Assembly (NCBI GenBank): GCA_020853575.1 | Contig: JADYYP010000016.1 | Location: 83,807 to 147,806, forward strand | Source: Planctomycetota bacterium | GTDB taxonomy: Bacteria > Planctomycetota > UBA1135 > GCA-002686595 | Direction of reading: 5' to 3' | DNA: 64,000 nucleotides | In this document: piece by piece, positions 48,802 to 58,261 of the stretch | How positions within the stretch are numbered: the first letter of the stretch is position 1 | How the letters are laid out: each line of letters opens with the position of its first letter | Notes under the pieces: generated by a model | Databases searched by the model: none | What the model saw: the letters and a program-made list of their open reading frames with translations, nothing else | What the model was told of the DNA's origin: nothing | Made by a program: the position numbers and the translations under genes

Positions 48802-49806
48802 ATGACCCACCTTCCTCTCCGACGCCTGGCCCTCACCGCCACACTCCTGGGTGCGCCCGCGGCTGGCCAGAACTCGTTCCGTCCGCTGCCCAGCGTGCCG
48901 GAAACCAACCACTCCGGCGCGGGCGTGATCGCGCCGGTCCGACAACCGCGCACCTACTTCGAGGAGCTCGACTCCGCCGCCGCCCGACCCAAGCGCGAGC
49001 GCTACGTCGAGGTCAGCGGCTTCGCCGACGCGCACGGTGCGTCGTCGCTCGAAGGCGGAGGCGATGTCTCGATGCAACACGGTGGCTGGTCCGTGGTGCT
49101 CGGCACCGAACTCCAGGGCGAGCGACTCGCCGCCTTCGGCATCTCGACCGAGGCCTACTTCTACAACTTCGGCGGCGGCAACGCGCTCGTGCCCGGCGCC
49201 TCGGAGCCCTTCAACGACCTGTACCGCACGCGCGTGTCCGGCGTGGTGCGCACACCGTCGTCCGACGGTCTGGGTTGGTTCAGCGGTTTCGAGCTCGCGC
49301 TCAGCGGTGAGGACGAAGCGCCGACCAACGAATCGCTGGCGGTCGGCGGGCTGGGCGGAGTGCGCTACCACGCGGGCGCGGCCTTGGATGTCGAGCTCGG
49401 CGTCGCGGCCCAGTCGCGGCTCGAGGACGACCCGTGGTTCTGGCCTTACATCGGCGTCGCCTGGCATCCCACGGACGCGCTGACCCTCGAAGCGCGCGGC
49501 ACCTCGCTCGAGGGGCGGCTCGCGCTCGACCGCCATTGGAGCCTGTTCGGTCGCGCCGACTACGAGCTGCGGCAGTTTCGCCTCAACGACGACAACGCCG
49601 CGTCCAAGGGCGTGTTTCGCGACGAGGAGATCCGCGCCGGGCTGGGACTCGCGCACAGCGACGCGAGCGGGCTCACCTTCGAGCTCTTCGGTGGGGTCGA
49701 GGTGTGGCGCGAACTGTCGGCGCTCGACGAGAACGGCGCCCGCACGGCCGAAGTCGAGGCCGATGGGGCGCCGTTCGTCGCGCTGAAGCTCTCGCTGTCG
49801 CTGTGA
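48802..49806 (+). CDS. Outer-membrane beta-barrel-like protein
   Basis: 334 residues. A signal peptide (LRRLALTATLLGAPAAG) is followed by a Pro-rich linker and alternating hydrophobic/polar strands (YVEVSGFADAHG, GWSVVLGTEL, LAAFGISTEAYFYNFG, WLFGRADYELRQFRL), ending with an aromatic-poor LKLSLSL. It looks like a small porin-like barrel of the DUF6268 type, but the family name is uncertain. It is convergent with, and abuts, the 1028-residue lipoprotein gene. Confidence 0.65.
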   Translation: MTHLPLRRLALTATLLGAPAAGQNSFRPLPSVPETNHSGAGVIAPVRQPRTYFEELDSAAARPKRERYVEVSGFADAHGASSLEGGGDVSMQHGGWSVVLGTELQGERLAAFGISTEAYFYNFGGGNALVPGASEPFNDLYRTRVSGVVRTPSSDGLGWFSGFELALSGEDEAPTNESLAVGGLGGVRYHAGAALDVELGVAAQSRLEDDPWFWPYIGVAWHPTDALTLEARGTSLEGRLALDRHWSLFGRADYELRQFRLNDDNAASKGVFRDEEIRAGLGLAHSDASGLTFELFGGVEVWRELSALDENGARTAEVEADGAPFVALKLSLSL

Positions 49807-52800
49807 TCAGCGGCGGTAGGCGAAGCCCAACGCCGAGAGCGAGCCACTCAAGCCGGTCGTCGCATTCGACACGAAGGTGACGCGCGCCTGGACGAAGCGT
49901 GCGCCGTTGATCGCGCCGATGGTGCTCTTCCACGAGCGGTCGAGCGGGGCGGGCGGAGTGTTCGCGAACGAAGGCGTGAACGCCAAGTTCGACGGACGGC
50001 CGAGGATGATGTTCTGCGCCGCCGTGTGGCCGTCTCCGTAGGCATCGAGGTTGTTCGCGTTCGCGTAGGGCAGCACACCCGCCGGCGGGTTGCTCAGTTG
50101 GATCGAGTTCGCGCCGCGCACGGCGACGACGACTTGTGCGCCCGCGGGCAGCGCGCCGCCGAGCTCGAGGAACGGATCCGCGAAGGTCGTCCCCAGGGCG
50201 CCGGTGTCCAACCAACGCGTGTGCATGCGGCTGACGCGGTACACGAAGTCCGCTTGGCCGAACGCGAACACGTTGTCCATCGGGTTGGCGAGCCCGCCGC
50301 TGGCGGCGAAACCGCCCGTGGCGACGGGCTCTTGGTCCGGATCGACGATCTTGATCTGCGCCGGGTTGTTGGGATTCACGCCCCCGGTCGAGTGTGCGCG
50401 GAAATACGGCCGCGCCGAGGAGTTGATCGCCAGCGCGACGCGCAGGTGGTTGGTGGAGTTGGTCTGACCGTCGGGGAACGTGCGGAACTCCATCAGGAGC
50501 GGCAGCGCGATCGTGGGCACCTTGCTGGCCGGGTAGAACTTGGTCTGCGCTGTCTTGGTGACCTGCTGCAGGCGATGCGTGTCCGCACCGTCTCCGTTCG
50601 GTCCGCCGAGCGCGAGCTTCGACGTGTCGCGCCACGTCCAGTAGGTGAACTGGCTCTGCGGCACGCCTTGGTTGAGCGGCCAGGGAGTCAGCGCGGCGCC
50701 GTTGGTCGCGGTGAACACGTCGGTGGGGTCGACCGTGTAGCCGCGCGAGCGCGGGTGGACCACGGTGAGCGGGTCATTGAGCGCGTCGGCCTGGTTGTTC
50801 GCGAAGATCGAGGTCAAGCCAGACTGGGAGTACGTCGGGAGCAAGCCCGAGCTCAACGCTTCGTCCGGCAGGAACTTGCTGTGCGCCAGCGCGACCTCGA
50901 ACTGCGCGAAGGTCTCCGCCGATGTGGCGCCGTTGACCGGCGACCAGTTCAGGCCCTCGACGTCGAGGTCGTGGGTCGATTCATCGCGCAGCTCGAAGCC
51001 CAGGTCGTGATAGCGCCACAGCATCGCCGCGCGCGAGCCGTAGTGCGTCAGGGGAGTCGTGACACCGGGCGCGAACTGGACCATCGCGCCCACGACGGGA
51101 TTGACCGTGTCGGCGAGCGCGGAGAAGCGCGTCACCGGTCGCGGCAGCACGCGGTGATTGACTATGTCGAACAGCACGCCACCGCGCACTTCGGGGTTGC
51201 CGTCGCCGTCCTCGTCGACGCCGTCGAAGCGCAGCGCGACGCTGCCACTGTCCACGGCGCTCTGCGCCGGATCGAGGGTGAAGCTCGCGTGGAGCGCCGC
51301 GGCCAGAGCGTTGCCCGCGAGATCGCGCACGCCGTTCAGGCCGCCGAGCACGTCCACGGTGAACGCGTCCGCAGCACCCGACGCGTGGCGCAGCGGCATG
51401 CGCGGAACGAACAGCATCGTCTGCAGCGCGTTGTCCGGCAGGATGTCGCCGACCACGCGCGCGTGCAGCGGACTCGCGATGACGCCGCCGTAGGAAACGG
51501 TCAGCGTGTCGAGCGCGCGCACGCTCGATGCGTCGATGGGCTCGTTGAAACGTACGCTGACGATCGCGTCCTTCGACACGCGCGCGTTGGGGAGCTGCGC
51601 GGCCGCTGGAGAGAAGCTCAGGTAGCACTCGGGAATCTGCGTGGACACGCCGGTGAAGCGGTCGGCGTACTTGCCGGCCGCCAGACCGAAGCTCGACGGA
51701 TTGCCAGCCATCACCTGCACTTCGATGTTGCTGAGCAGGCCCGCGACCGGCTGGACGTTGTGCGAGAGCACGCGCACCGAGTGCTGCGCGAACAACATGC
51801 GGTCGTTTTCGCGAGCGATCGGGGCGCAGCCCGGCACTTGGAACTGGATGTCGACGCGGAACTTGCCCGGAGCGCTGCCGGGGGCGACGAACGTCAGCTG
51901 CACCGGGTGGTTGCCGACGACGAAAGGCGCGCTCGGGTCGGCGAGGTAACCCACGCCCGGATCACCCGTGACCGTCGAGCGTCCACGCGAGCGGAATACG
52001 CGCGCCACGGCCGATCCGGCGGCGGTCGCGTGGATCGGACCGTTGAGATTGACGCCGAGTGCGCGCCCGCCGAGATTGCGCAGGACGCTGCTTTGACCCT
52101 GCAGCGGGTTGGCTTGCGCCGGGAGGCTCAACAGCAAGTTGGGTTGCCCGCTGGTCAGGGCCTCGGGAAGCCCGGCCATCTGCACCGGCACGCCGCTGGC
52201 CAGTCCTTCCGCCTCGGACACCGTGGTGTCGTAGATCACGCGCGTCGCGCGGAACGCGCCGCCCTTGAGCGCGCCGTGCGTCGGATCGGGCAGCACGCGA
52301 CCGTTGAGCTCGTAGTTGGGTGTGTAGCCGGCGAGCAGCCGCACGCTGGTGGCGTCGACCGAGCTCGGATCGAGCAAATCGTTGAAGCGCAGCACCAGCG
52401 CCGCGTTGCGCGGCACCGCGGTCCACGGCGGGAGCTCGGTCGGATCGAGTCCCTTGTCGTCGATCGGTTGCAAGCCGTCGAGCGCCGCGCTCAACGCTTG
52501 ATGGAAGCTGGCGCTCGAGGCCGGATACAGGATGTGCAGCTCGGACGCGCCATCGAAGCCGTCGGTGTCGAGCCGGTGGTCCTGCGTGGCGAACTCGAGC
52601 AGCGGGTCTACCACCGCGTCGCGCATCACCAAATGGCTCTCCCCCGAGCCCGCGTCGAAGTCGTAGACGTCGACCAAGCGCCCCCAGGAGACGCCGAGCA
52701 AGCGCAGCGACGGCGCTTGGCCGCGCTCGTTGGCTTCGGCGACGAAGCGCAGCCCGGTGTCTGGATTGGTGAGCAAGGTGCCGGGAGCGACGGCGTCCGC

Positions 52801-52893
52801 GTCCGTCGAACCGCCGCCGTTGCCACCGCTGCACGCGCACAGGAGACCGCTCGCGATCAATGCGGCGGCGCGAAAGTGAAGGTTGCCTGCCAT
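49807..52893 (-). CDS. Large lipoprotein with Big_5-like repeats
   Basis: 1028 residues. Signal peptide with lipobox LLCAC (C21), then a Gly/Ser run. About residues 145-200 and 440-540 there are Ig-like units resembling bacterial Big_5 ('VPRNAALVLRFNDLLDPSS', 'VSKDAIVSVRFNEPIDASS'), the pattern that in other proteins follows 'V...s.I.i.F.epvd'. The last 500 residues have no recognised domain but hold a long Asn/Ala-rich beta region. It is probably anchored in the outer membrane. The next gene upstream (53180-56488) is a second lipoprotein of the same type, both on the minus strand. Confidence 0.75.
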   Translation of the reverse strand: MAGNLHFRAAALIASGLLCACSGGNGGGSTDADAVAPGTLLTNPDTGLRFVAEANERGQAPSLRLLGVSWGRLVDVYDFDAGSGESHLVMRDAVVDPLLEFATQDHRLDTDGFDGASELHILYPASSASFHQALSAALDGLQPIDDKGLDPTELPPWTAVPRNAALVLRFNDLLDPSSVDATSVRLLAGYTPNYELNGRVLPDPTHGALKGGAFRATRVIYDTTVSEAEGLASGVPVQMAGLPEALTSGQPNLLLSLPAQANPLQGQSSVLRNLGGRALGVNLNGPIHATAAGSAVARVFRSRGRSTVTGDPGVGYLADPSAPFVVGNHPVQLTFVAPGSAPGKFRVDIQFQVPGCAPIARENDRMLFAQHSVRVLSHNVQPVAGLLSNIEVQVMAGNPSSFGLAAGKYADRFTGVSTQIPECYLSFSPAAAQLPNARVSKDAIVSVRFNEPIDASSVRALDTLTVSYGGVIASPLHARVVGDILPDNALQTMLFVPRMPLRHASGAADAFTVDVLGGLNGVRDLAGNALAAALHASFTLDPAQSAVDSGSVALRFDGVDEDGDGNPEVRGGVLFDIVNHRVLPRPVTRFSALADTVNPVVGAMVQFAPGVTTPLTHYGSRAAMLWRYHDLGFELRDESTHDLDVEGLNWSPVNGATSAETFAQFEVALAHSKFLPDEALSSGLLPTYSQSGLTSIFANNQADALNDPLTVVHPRSRGYTVDPTDVFTATNGAALTPWPLNQGVPQSQFTYWTWRDTSKLALGGPNGDGADTHRLQQVTKTAQTKFYPASKVPTIALPLLMEFRTFPDGQTNSTNHLRVALAINSSARPYFRAHSTGGVNPNNPAQIKIVDPDQEPVATGGFAASGGLANPMDNVFAFGQADFVYRVSRMHTRWLDTGALGTTFADPFLELGGALPAGAQVVVAVRGANSIQLSNPPAGVLPYANANNLDAYGDGHTAAQNIILGRPSNLAFTPSFANTPPAPLDRSWKSTIGAINGARFVQARVTFVSNATTGLSGSLSALGFAYRR

Positions 52894-53179
52894 GTCAGAG
52901 TCCTCGAAAGTGGAGGCGCGTCCGCGCCGTTTCGCCGCACGTGAAAGCCCTCTGCCGAAGGTCGAACCGGCCGGGCGCCGCGTGCTTGCGAGCCGCGGCG
53001 ACGCCCCGATTCGTGCGTGAGCGAACCGACGCGCCGAGGCGCGTCCTGGGTGAGCCTACACTCGCGTTAGGCACAAGTAACGACAGCGGCCGAGGTCACT
53101 CGTTCCGAACTCGCGAGCTCGGCAAACGCGGCGCTCGTGTTCGGCTCGCGCGCCGCTGAACGATTGCACGAGCATGGCC

Positions 53180-56100
53180 TCACCAGCGGAAGGGCAAGCG
53201 CAGGAACTCGAGCGCCGGGATCGGGCTGGTGGCCGACAACCCCTGGCCCAGGGCATCGATGTCGAACAACACCTCGAAGCGCACGAAGCGCTGGTCGCCG
53301 TTGCCGCCCGTGTTGAGGACCGACGCGTCCGCGCTGAACGAGCCCGCTGCCGCCAGGTCTGGAGCGCCCGCGAGGTCCGCGCGCGTGGTTTGCCAGCGCA
53401 CGCTGACGCTGGCCGTGTCGGGCAGATGGTCTCGTTGACCTGCGGTGGTGACGCGGAACGGCATCCAGAGCAGGCGCGCAGTGCTCGGGGCGCCGCCGGC
53501 GAAGCCGTTGAGCGGCGGCCCGTCGCCGTCGACCGAAAGCGCCAAGATGCTCGTGCCGGCATCGAACGCCGCGGCCACGACGTCGAAGCGCTCGCGCGCG
53601 CCGCTGGCCTCGAGCTCGATCGCGCTGTGCACGAGCAGGTTCGGGTTGTCGAGGTAGACCTGCGCCGGAGTCCCCAAGCCGGCGGACAGGTCGAGTTCCA
53701 GCGTGCGCCCATCGGCGCGCAGCCAAGCGGTCGCACTGGGCAAGGGCAGCGGGCCCCACAGCGTGACTCCCGCCAGAACGCGGCCCGTGGCATCCGTCAG
53801 TACGCGTCCGGTGCCGGCGTCGAGGCCCTCGAGGTCGAACTCGATGTCGCGCAAGTTCGGCGAATGCACGTCGAAAGCACCCAGACCCAATCCGATCCAC
53901 TGCGAGCGGGCGCGCGAGGTTCGGCCGAAGCTGGGGATCATCGCGCAGGTCGCCGGGCCGCTGCTCGGCGCGCACAGCGGCGGCGGAGCGCACACCTGTT
54001 GGATCTGCACTCCCAAGGGCAGCAGGATGTCGGCGCTCGCCGGAGAGCTGCCGAAGACGCCGGTCGAAGTGTGCAGTTGCACGATGCCTGGACCGCCGTC
54101 GCCGCCGGCTCCGTCGAGCGGACCGCGGCAAGCGTTGGCGCCGCTGTTCGGATAGCCCGACGGACAGGCGTCTTGGTGGGGCAGCGTTTCCTTGATGCCG
54201 CTCGGCGTGAGCTGGGCGCCGCCGATGTCACCGGCTCCAGCTCCGCCCTGGCCGCCGGTCGCTTGGATCGCGACGCTGTTCGCCGCCACGGCGCGGAAGT
54301 CGATCTTGGCCGCGCTCTCGAGGACCACGTGGCCACCGGAGCCACCCCCCGAGCCGCCTCCGACGCGGTTGACGCCGCCCCACACGTTCTCGCCACCACC
54401 TCCCGACCCGCCGCGCGCGAGCAGCTTGCCCTGGGGCCCGAAACGAATGTTGCCCAGCGCCAGCACGTGCACCGAGCCACCGCCGCCACCGCCGCCCGCG
54501 CCCTTCTGGTAGTTGCCGAGCACGAACGGTCCGGGGAACGTGCCACCGTTTTGGAGTTGCACGCCGTCGCCGCCGCCACCGCCACCGGACCCAGCCCAGG
54601 GCTTGGTCAGCTCGCCCACGACCGTGCGCCCGCTGAGCGCGTCGAACATCGCGCCGAAGAAGTCGTTGTCGGGGTCGGGATCGGCGAAGGGCGCCGCGCC
54701 GACGGCTCCCCCGAAGGGACCCGCCGGTCCGCTCAACGCACCATTCGCTCCCGCGACATTGGCGAAGCCCGGTTCGGCGTCGAGCCCGATGCGTGTCTGG
54801 TCGAAGGCCCCCAGGCTCCCCGGATTGCTGGACGGGACATCGCGGCCGAGCCGACCTCCGCCTCCTCCGGCGCCGCGGCGTGCGTTGACCACGGCGGTGT
54901 AGCTCCAACACGATTCCCCACCTTCGCCGCCGGTGTCGAGCTGCCCGAACGGACCGTCGCCGGAGTCACCGCGCACGCTGCCGGGGGAGGTCACCGGATG
55001 GCCCGCGCCGCCGCGTCCGCCGCCGAGTTGGCCCGACGCTCCCGGCTCGGAGAGGTTGGTGGTGCCGACCGAATTGACGCCGGAGGACGAGGAGCCGCTC
55101 GCGACCACCGTTCCGAGGATCGTCACCGAGCCCGAGGCGAACAGCGTGAACGGATGCGGGCCTTCGAGCTTGAGTGTCGCGCCGGACTCGATGAAGAAGT
55201 CCTCGACGTCGACCACCCCCGCGGAGATCGCAACCGTGCCGGTCTCGATGATGTCGACGTCGTCGCCGCTGCCGAAGATCACGCCGCCGCTGACCGTGCC
55301 CGAGGCGGTGTTGAGCACCACGACCTCGCCACTCTGAATCAGCCAGTCGAAGTGCCCACCGGGACCGCCGGTGCCGCCGAAGGAGAATTTGGCGCTGAGC
55401 CGTCCGTCGGAGCATGTCGCGCGCGGCTCGCTCTGGCCCGAGAGCACGTCGAGCGCCGCGGCGGAGGAAAAATCCTCGAGCCACTGGTCGTCGAGTGTTC
55501 CAGACGCGGGGAAGTCGGCCGTCGAGGCGTTCGCGAAACCGTTGATGTCGACGGGCAGGTGTTGGCCGACGAGATCGAGGAATGCGGACGTCACGACGCA
55601 CCGCAAGCGCGTCTCGGGCGGCAGCACGCCGCGCGGCTCGAGCCGCACGATCGCACCCGTGTCGCTGCAGTTGGCGACCAGCTTGGCCCGCGCCGTCAAG
55701 GGCTGCCACACGCCCGCGTGGTCCTCGTATTCGACGCGCAGGCGGTCCGCGGCGAGATTGTCGGTGCGCGGATCGATCGGCTGGTCGAAGTGCAGCACGA
55801 ACGCCACGTGCGAGGCCGGATCGGAGAGCTTGTTGAGCGGTAACGCCTCGGCTGAAGCCAGAGCGATGGTGCCGTCGGCGCGTCGCTCGAAGTACACGCG
55901 CTGCGTGGCGCCGAGCTCGACGTAGCTCGCGGCCTCGACACTCTCGCCCTCGTTGCGCACCAGCGGCATCGGACCTCCGGGGCGCGCGTCGAGGAACAGC
56001 TCGCGCGGGTCGCTCGACAGCGGAGTGTGGAAGCGGCGCGTCAGCGAACTGCGCAGCACGTCGCCTTCCGCCGAGGTGACCGCGGTCGAGATCGAACCCG

Positions 56101-56488
56101 AGCGCCCGAGCACGTTGAGCTCGTACTGGTACGCCGAGCCTTGCGGCGACAGTCCGGCGAGCAGGCCCGCGTCCGAGAGATCGTCATTGCTCGGGCAGCG
56201 CGGCTGGAACACCACGCGTCGGCCGCCGTCGCGCAGCGAGAACTCGCCGACGACCGGTCCGCCGCCGACGTGGCGCACGTTGATCGAGCTCAGCGTCAGC
56301 GAGCTCGGATCGACGGGCGCGTTGAACTCGATCTCCAGCGCGCGGTTGAGCTGCCAAGTCGCCCCGTCGTTGACGTTCACGCCCACGATCTGGAAGCGCC
56401 CCGCGGCACTCTCTCCGCCGCCGCCGCACGCGCCGGCAAACAGGCCCGCGAGGACTGCACAGACGAAACGCGACGATCGCTGAGTCAT
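53180..56488 (-). CDS. Large lipoprotein with Big_5-like unit and glycine-rich region
   Basis: 1102 residues. Lipobox FAGAC (C21) with GGGGES after it. Residues about 35-85 and 270-300 resemble the Big_5 'LEIEFNAPVDPSSL' pattern also seen in the neighbour. Residues about 390-830 contain a glycine-rich part with GGxGG and GGGGGGG runs (for example GSGGGGGGDGV), interrupted by beta segments (SGGVIFGSGDDV). The C-terminal third is beta-rich. It is likely exposed at the surface. Start at the ATG 56488, with no Shine-Dalgarno visible. It and the previous gene probably arose by duplication of an anchor and Big_5 front. Confidence 0.72.
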   Translation of the reverse strand: MTQRSSRFVCAVLAGLFAGACGGGGESAAGRFQIVGVNVNDGATWQLNRALEIEFNAPVDPSSLTLSSINVRHVGGGPVVGEFSLRDGGRRVVFQPRCPSNDDLSDAGLLAGLSPQGSAYQYELNVLGRSGSISTAVTSAEGDVLRSSLTRRFHTPLSSDPRELFLDARPGGPMPLVRNEGESVEAASYVELGATQRVYFERRADGTIALASAEALPLNKLSDPASHVAFVLHFDQPIDPRTDNLAADRLRVEYEDHAGVWQPLTARAKLVANCSDTGAIVRLEPRGVLPPETRLRCVVTSAFLDLVGQHLPVDINGFANASTADFPASGTLDDQWLEDFSSAAALDVLSGQSEPRATCSDGRLSAKFSFGGTGGPGGHFDWLIQSGEVVVLNTASGTVSGGVIFGSGDDVDIIETGTVAISAGVVDVEDFFIESGATLKLEGPHPFTLFASGSVTILGTVVASGSSSSGVNSVGTTNLSEPGASGQLGGGRGGAGHPVTSPGSVRGDSGDGPFGQLDTGGEGGESCWSYTAVVNARRGAGGGGGRLGRDVPSSNPGSLGAFDQTRIGLDAEPGFANVAGANGALSGPAGPFGGAVGAAPFADPDPDNDFFGAMFDALSGRTVVGELTKPWAGSGGGGGGDGVQLQNGGTFPGPFVLGNYQKGAGGGGGGGSVHVLALGNIRFGPQGKLLARGGSGGGGENVWGGVNRVGGGSGGGSGGHVVLESAAKIDFRAVAANSVAIQATGGQGGAGAGDIGGAQLTPSGIKETLPHQDACPSGYPNSGANACRGPLDGAGGDGGPGIVQLHTSTGVFGSSPASADILLPLGVQIQQVCAPPPLCAPSSGPATCAMIPSFGRTSRARSQWIGLGLGAFDVHSPNLRDIEFDLEGLDAGTGRVLTDATGRVLAGVTLWGPLPLPSATAWLRADGRTLELDLSAGLGTPAQVYLDNPNLLVHSAIELEASGARERFDVVAAAFDAGTSILALSVDGDGPPLNGFAGGAPSTARLLWMPFRVTTAGQRDHLPDTASVSVRWQTTRADLAGAPDLAAAGSFSADASVLNTGGNGDQRFVRFEVLFDIDALGQGLSATSPIPALEFLRLPFRW

Positions 56489-56920
56489 GGAGGTGCGCCT
56501 GGTCGAAGGTTGGAGAGTCGAGCGATCGACGGCGCGGGAGCGCGTTGCGGGGCGGCACACGACGCAAGCCCGAACTCGCGGCGTTCACCGCGCGTCGATG
56601 GACGGACCGCGAGCGCGAGGCCGCGGTTCACGCGCCCGATTCGATCGAGTCCACTGCCTGCCGAAGTGCCGCCGAACGCGTCGGCGCCCAGCGCTCTCGC
56701 TCAGCCGCGACGAATGCCGTCGTCGCACATGCGAGCTCGCCGATCGCGCCGCGCAGTGCAAGCGACGGGCCGCAGGAAGTCCGCGCGTGTCTCGCGCAGC
56801 TCTGGCCCGGAGGAACTGCCGCGCGCCGCGACTGGCGAGTGCGCGAACGCGCAGCGCCGTCGCGCATGCGAGCGCGATCGCACCGCGAAACGCGCCCGGG
56901 CGGTCACGACGCGCGCGAGC
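56489..56920. other. 432-base intergenic region, nothing recognised
   Basis: No supportable gene on either strand; frames across it are compositional (Arg/Ala/Ser-rich). The sequence is GC-rich with no clear terminator or promoter. It lies between two minus-strand genes: upstream of the second lipoprotein and downstream of an EamA transporter. Confidence 0.5.
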
Positions 56921-57841
56921 TCAAGCTCCGAACAACACCGCGATGCCCGCGACCGACAGCGCAGCTCCGACGACCGCGCGGGCGCTCAGCGGCTCGCGAC
57001 CGATGTAGCGCGTCAAGGGCAGCACGAGCACGGGGCTGAGAGCCAGCAAGGTCGAAGCGACGGCCACCGAGGTGTGCTGGAACGCGAGCAAGCTGGCCCA
57101 TACGCCGCCGAAGGTTGCAAGCAGGCCCGCCGGAGCGACGAAGCGCAGCTGCTCGAAGGCGAACGCGTGGCGTGCCTCGGCGCGGCGCGCGCTCGAGAAC
57201 GCCAGCACTCCGCAACCCACCGCGAGCGCCGTCCACAGGCGCAGCATCGAGGCCTCGAGCGCGGCATTCGCGCCGCCGCTCGGACCGCTTTCCATGCGCT
57301 GCAGCGCGAGCTTGGAGAGCATTGCGCCGCTCGCCTGTCCGAGCGCGGCCAAAGCACCGCACACGGCACCGCGCACGTTCAGGTGGCGCTCCTGGGAGGC
57401 CGCTCCGGAGCGATCCGAGACCACGACGACGACACCGCACAGCGTGATCGCGATACCCAGGAGTTGCGCCGCGCCGAGCCGTTCGCCGACGAAGGCGAAG
57501 CCCAGGATCGCCGCGAGGACCGGCGCCAGCGTCTCGAGCACCAGGGCCTTGCGAGGGCCCACGGCGCGCAGCGCCTGGAAGTGAAACGTGTCGCCGAGCA
57601 CGAGCCCGACGACCGCGCTCGCGACGAGCCAAGCCAGCGCGCGTGCGTCGGCCGTCACCAAGCTGCGTCCGCCGCTCCAGGCGAGAACGCCCAGTGTCGC
57701 GGTGACAGCCAGCGCCGCGACCACGTTCTTGCCGAGGTTCATGGCGAACGGAGCCGCGCGGCAGCGCGCGAACAACAAGCTCGACGTCGCCCACAGCGCC
57801 GCGCCGGCGAGCGCGCACGAGTTGCCGAAGTTCGCGTCCAT
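56921..57841 (-). CDS. EamA/DMT-family membrane transporter (second copy)
   Basis: 306 residues with about ten hydrophobic helices in two halves, the EamA layout. The first half has ALWATSSLLFARCRA, and HFQALRAVGPRKALVLETLAPVLAA is the central conserved block; the second has WASLLAFQHTSVAVASTLLALSPVLVLPL. The start is the ATG at 57841; a GTG at 57844 is equally possible. It is not closely similar in sequence to the EamA at 2394. Substrate unknown. The TGA-interrupted gene lies 69 bases upstream of it on the same strand. Confidence 0.85.
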   Translation of the reverse strand: MDANFGNSCALAGAALWATSSLLFARCRAAPFAMNLGKNVVAALAVTATLGVLAWSGGRSLVTADARALAWLVASAVVGLVLGDTFHFQALRAVGPRKALVLETLAPVLAAILGFAFVGERLGAAQLLGIAITLCGVVVVVSDRSGAASQERHLNVRGAVCGALAALGQASGAMLSKLALQRMESGPSGGANAALEASMLRLWTALAVGCGVLAFSSARRAEARHAFAFEQLRFVAPAGLLATFGGVWASLLAFQHTSVAVASTLLALSPVLVLPLTRYIGREPLSARAVVGAALSVAGIAVLFGA

Positions 57842-57910
57842 CACCGGGCGCGGAAGGTTAGCGAGCGCACCCCGGCGCGCCTCGTGTGCCGGCCGCGAAA
57901 CCTCGCCGCG

Positions 57911-58261
57911 TTACTGGAAGCGCAAGCCGCAGGACGGGCACTTGGCGGCGCTCGTCTTGAACGCTTCGCCGCACGCCGGGCAGGTGGCCTCATCGGCGTC
58001 CAAGTTGATCTCTCCCGAGGCGCGCGCGAGCGCGCTGGGGTCGATCTCGCGGCCCCAATGCTCGTAGAGCATGCGAGCAGCAGCTTGAGCGTGTTCACTC
58101 GCGACCGCGAGTTGGAGGGTCGAGCCTCACTTCGAGCCGCAGCCGCCCGGCGGCTGGATCATGTGCGAGCTCAGCCCGCGGCCCTTGAGGACGCTCTGGA
58201 CTTCGCGCAACAGGCTCATGTCTCCCTGCGCGATCACGGCGAAGTTCGATTGGTCGGTCAC
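57911..58261 (-). CDS. DUF2007-like plus zinc-ribbon protein with an in-frame TGA: candidate selenoprotein
   Basis: Reading from the GTG at 58261, the first 44 codons give a protein beginning VTDQSNFAVIAQGDMSLLRE and ending PPGGCGSK, then a TGA (58127-58129), then the same frame goes on with GSTLQLAVASEHAQAAARML, a linker, and a zinc ribbon with CPACG (94-98) and CPSCG (108-112); total 116 codons. The two parts together form one DUF2007-like fold (strand-helix-strand-strand-helix); neither part is complete alone. A hairpin of bacterial SECIS form follows the TGA (separate entry). If TGA is read as selenocysteine it is residue 45, four after C41. Alternatives: a nonsense mutation, a sequence error, or a separate ribbon gene starting at ATG 58072. 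I favour one gene. Confidence 0.55.
58097..58112 (-). promoter_or_regulatory. SECIS-like hairpin after the in-frame TGA
   Basis: On the minus strand ACTCGCGGTCGCGAGT forms a six-base stem with the four-base loop GGTC. The stem starts 14 bases after the TGA and the loop occupies bases 21-24 after it. The bacterial selenocysteine element needs a short stem-loop at this distance, with a G in the first two loop bases; the E. coli fdhF loop also contains GGUC at bases 19-22. In GC-rich DNA such stems also occur by chance. Confidence 0.45.

Noticed and set aside
50026..52944. A 972-codon plus-strand frame opposite the lipoprotein gene
   Set aside because: It is rich in Arg/Val/Glu with no domain, as expected opposite a GC-rich gene. 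The minus-strand gene has a lipobox and Big_5 units.
53174..55843. A long plus-strand frame opposite the second lipoprotein
   Set aside because: Same reason; no motif, and the true gene is on the minus strand.
57911..58072. A separate 53-residue zinc-ribbon gene starting at the ATG 58072
   Set aside because: Possible, but the 18 codons before that ATG in the same frame complete the upstream fold, so one gene read through TGA explains more.
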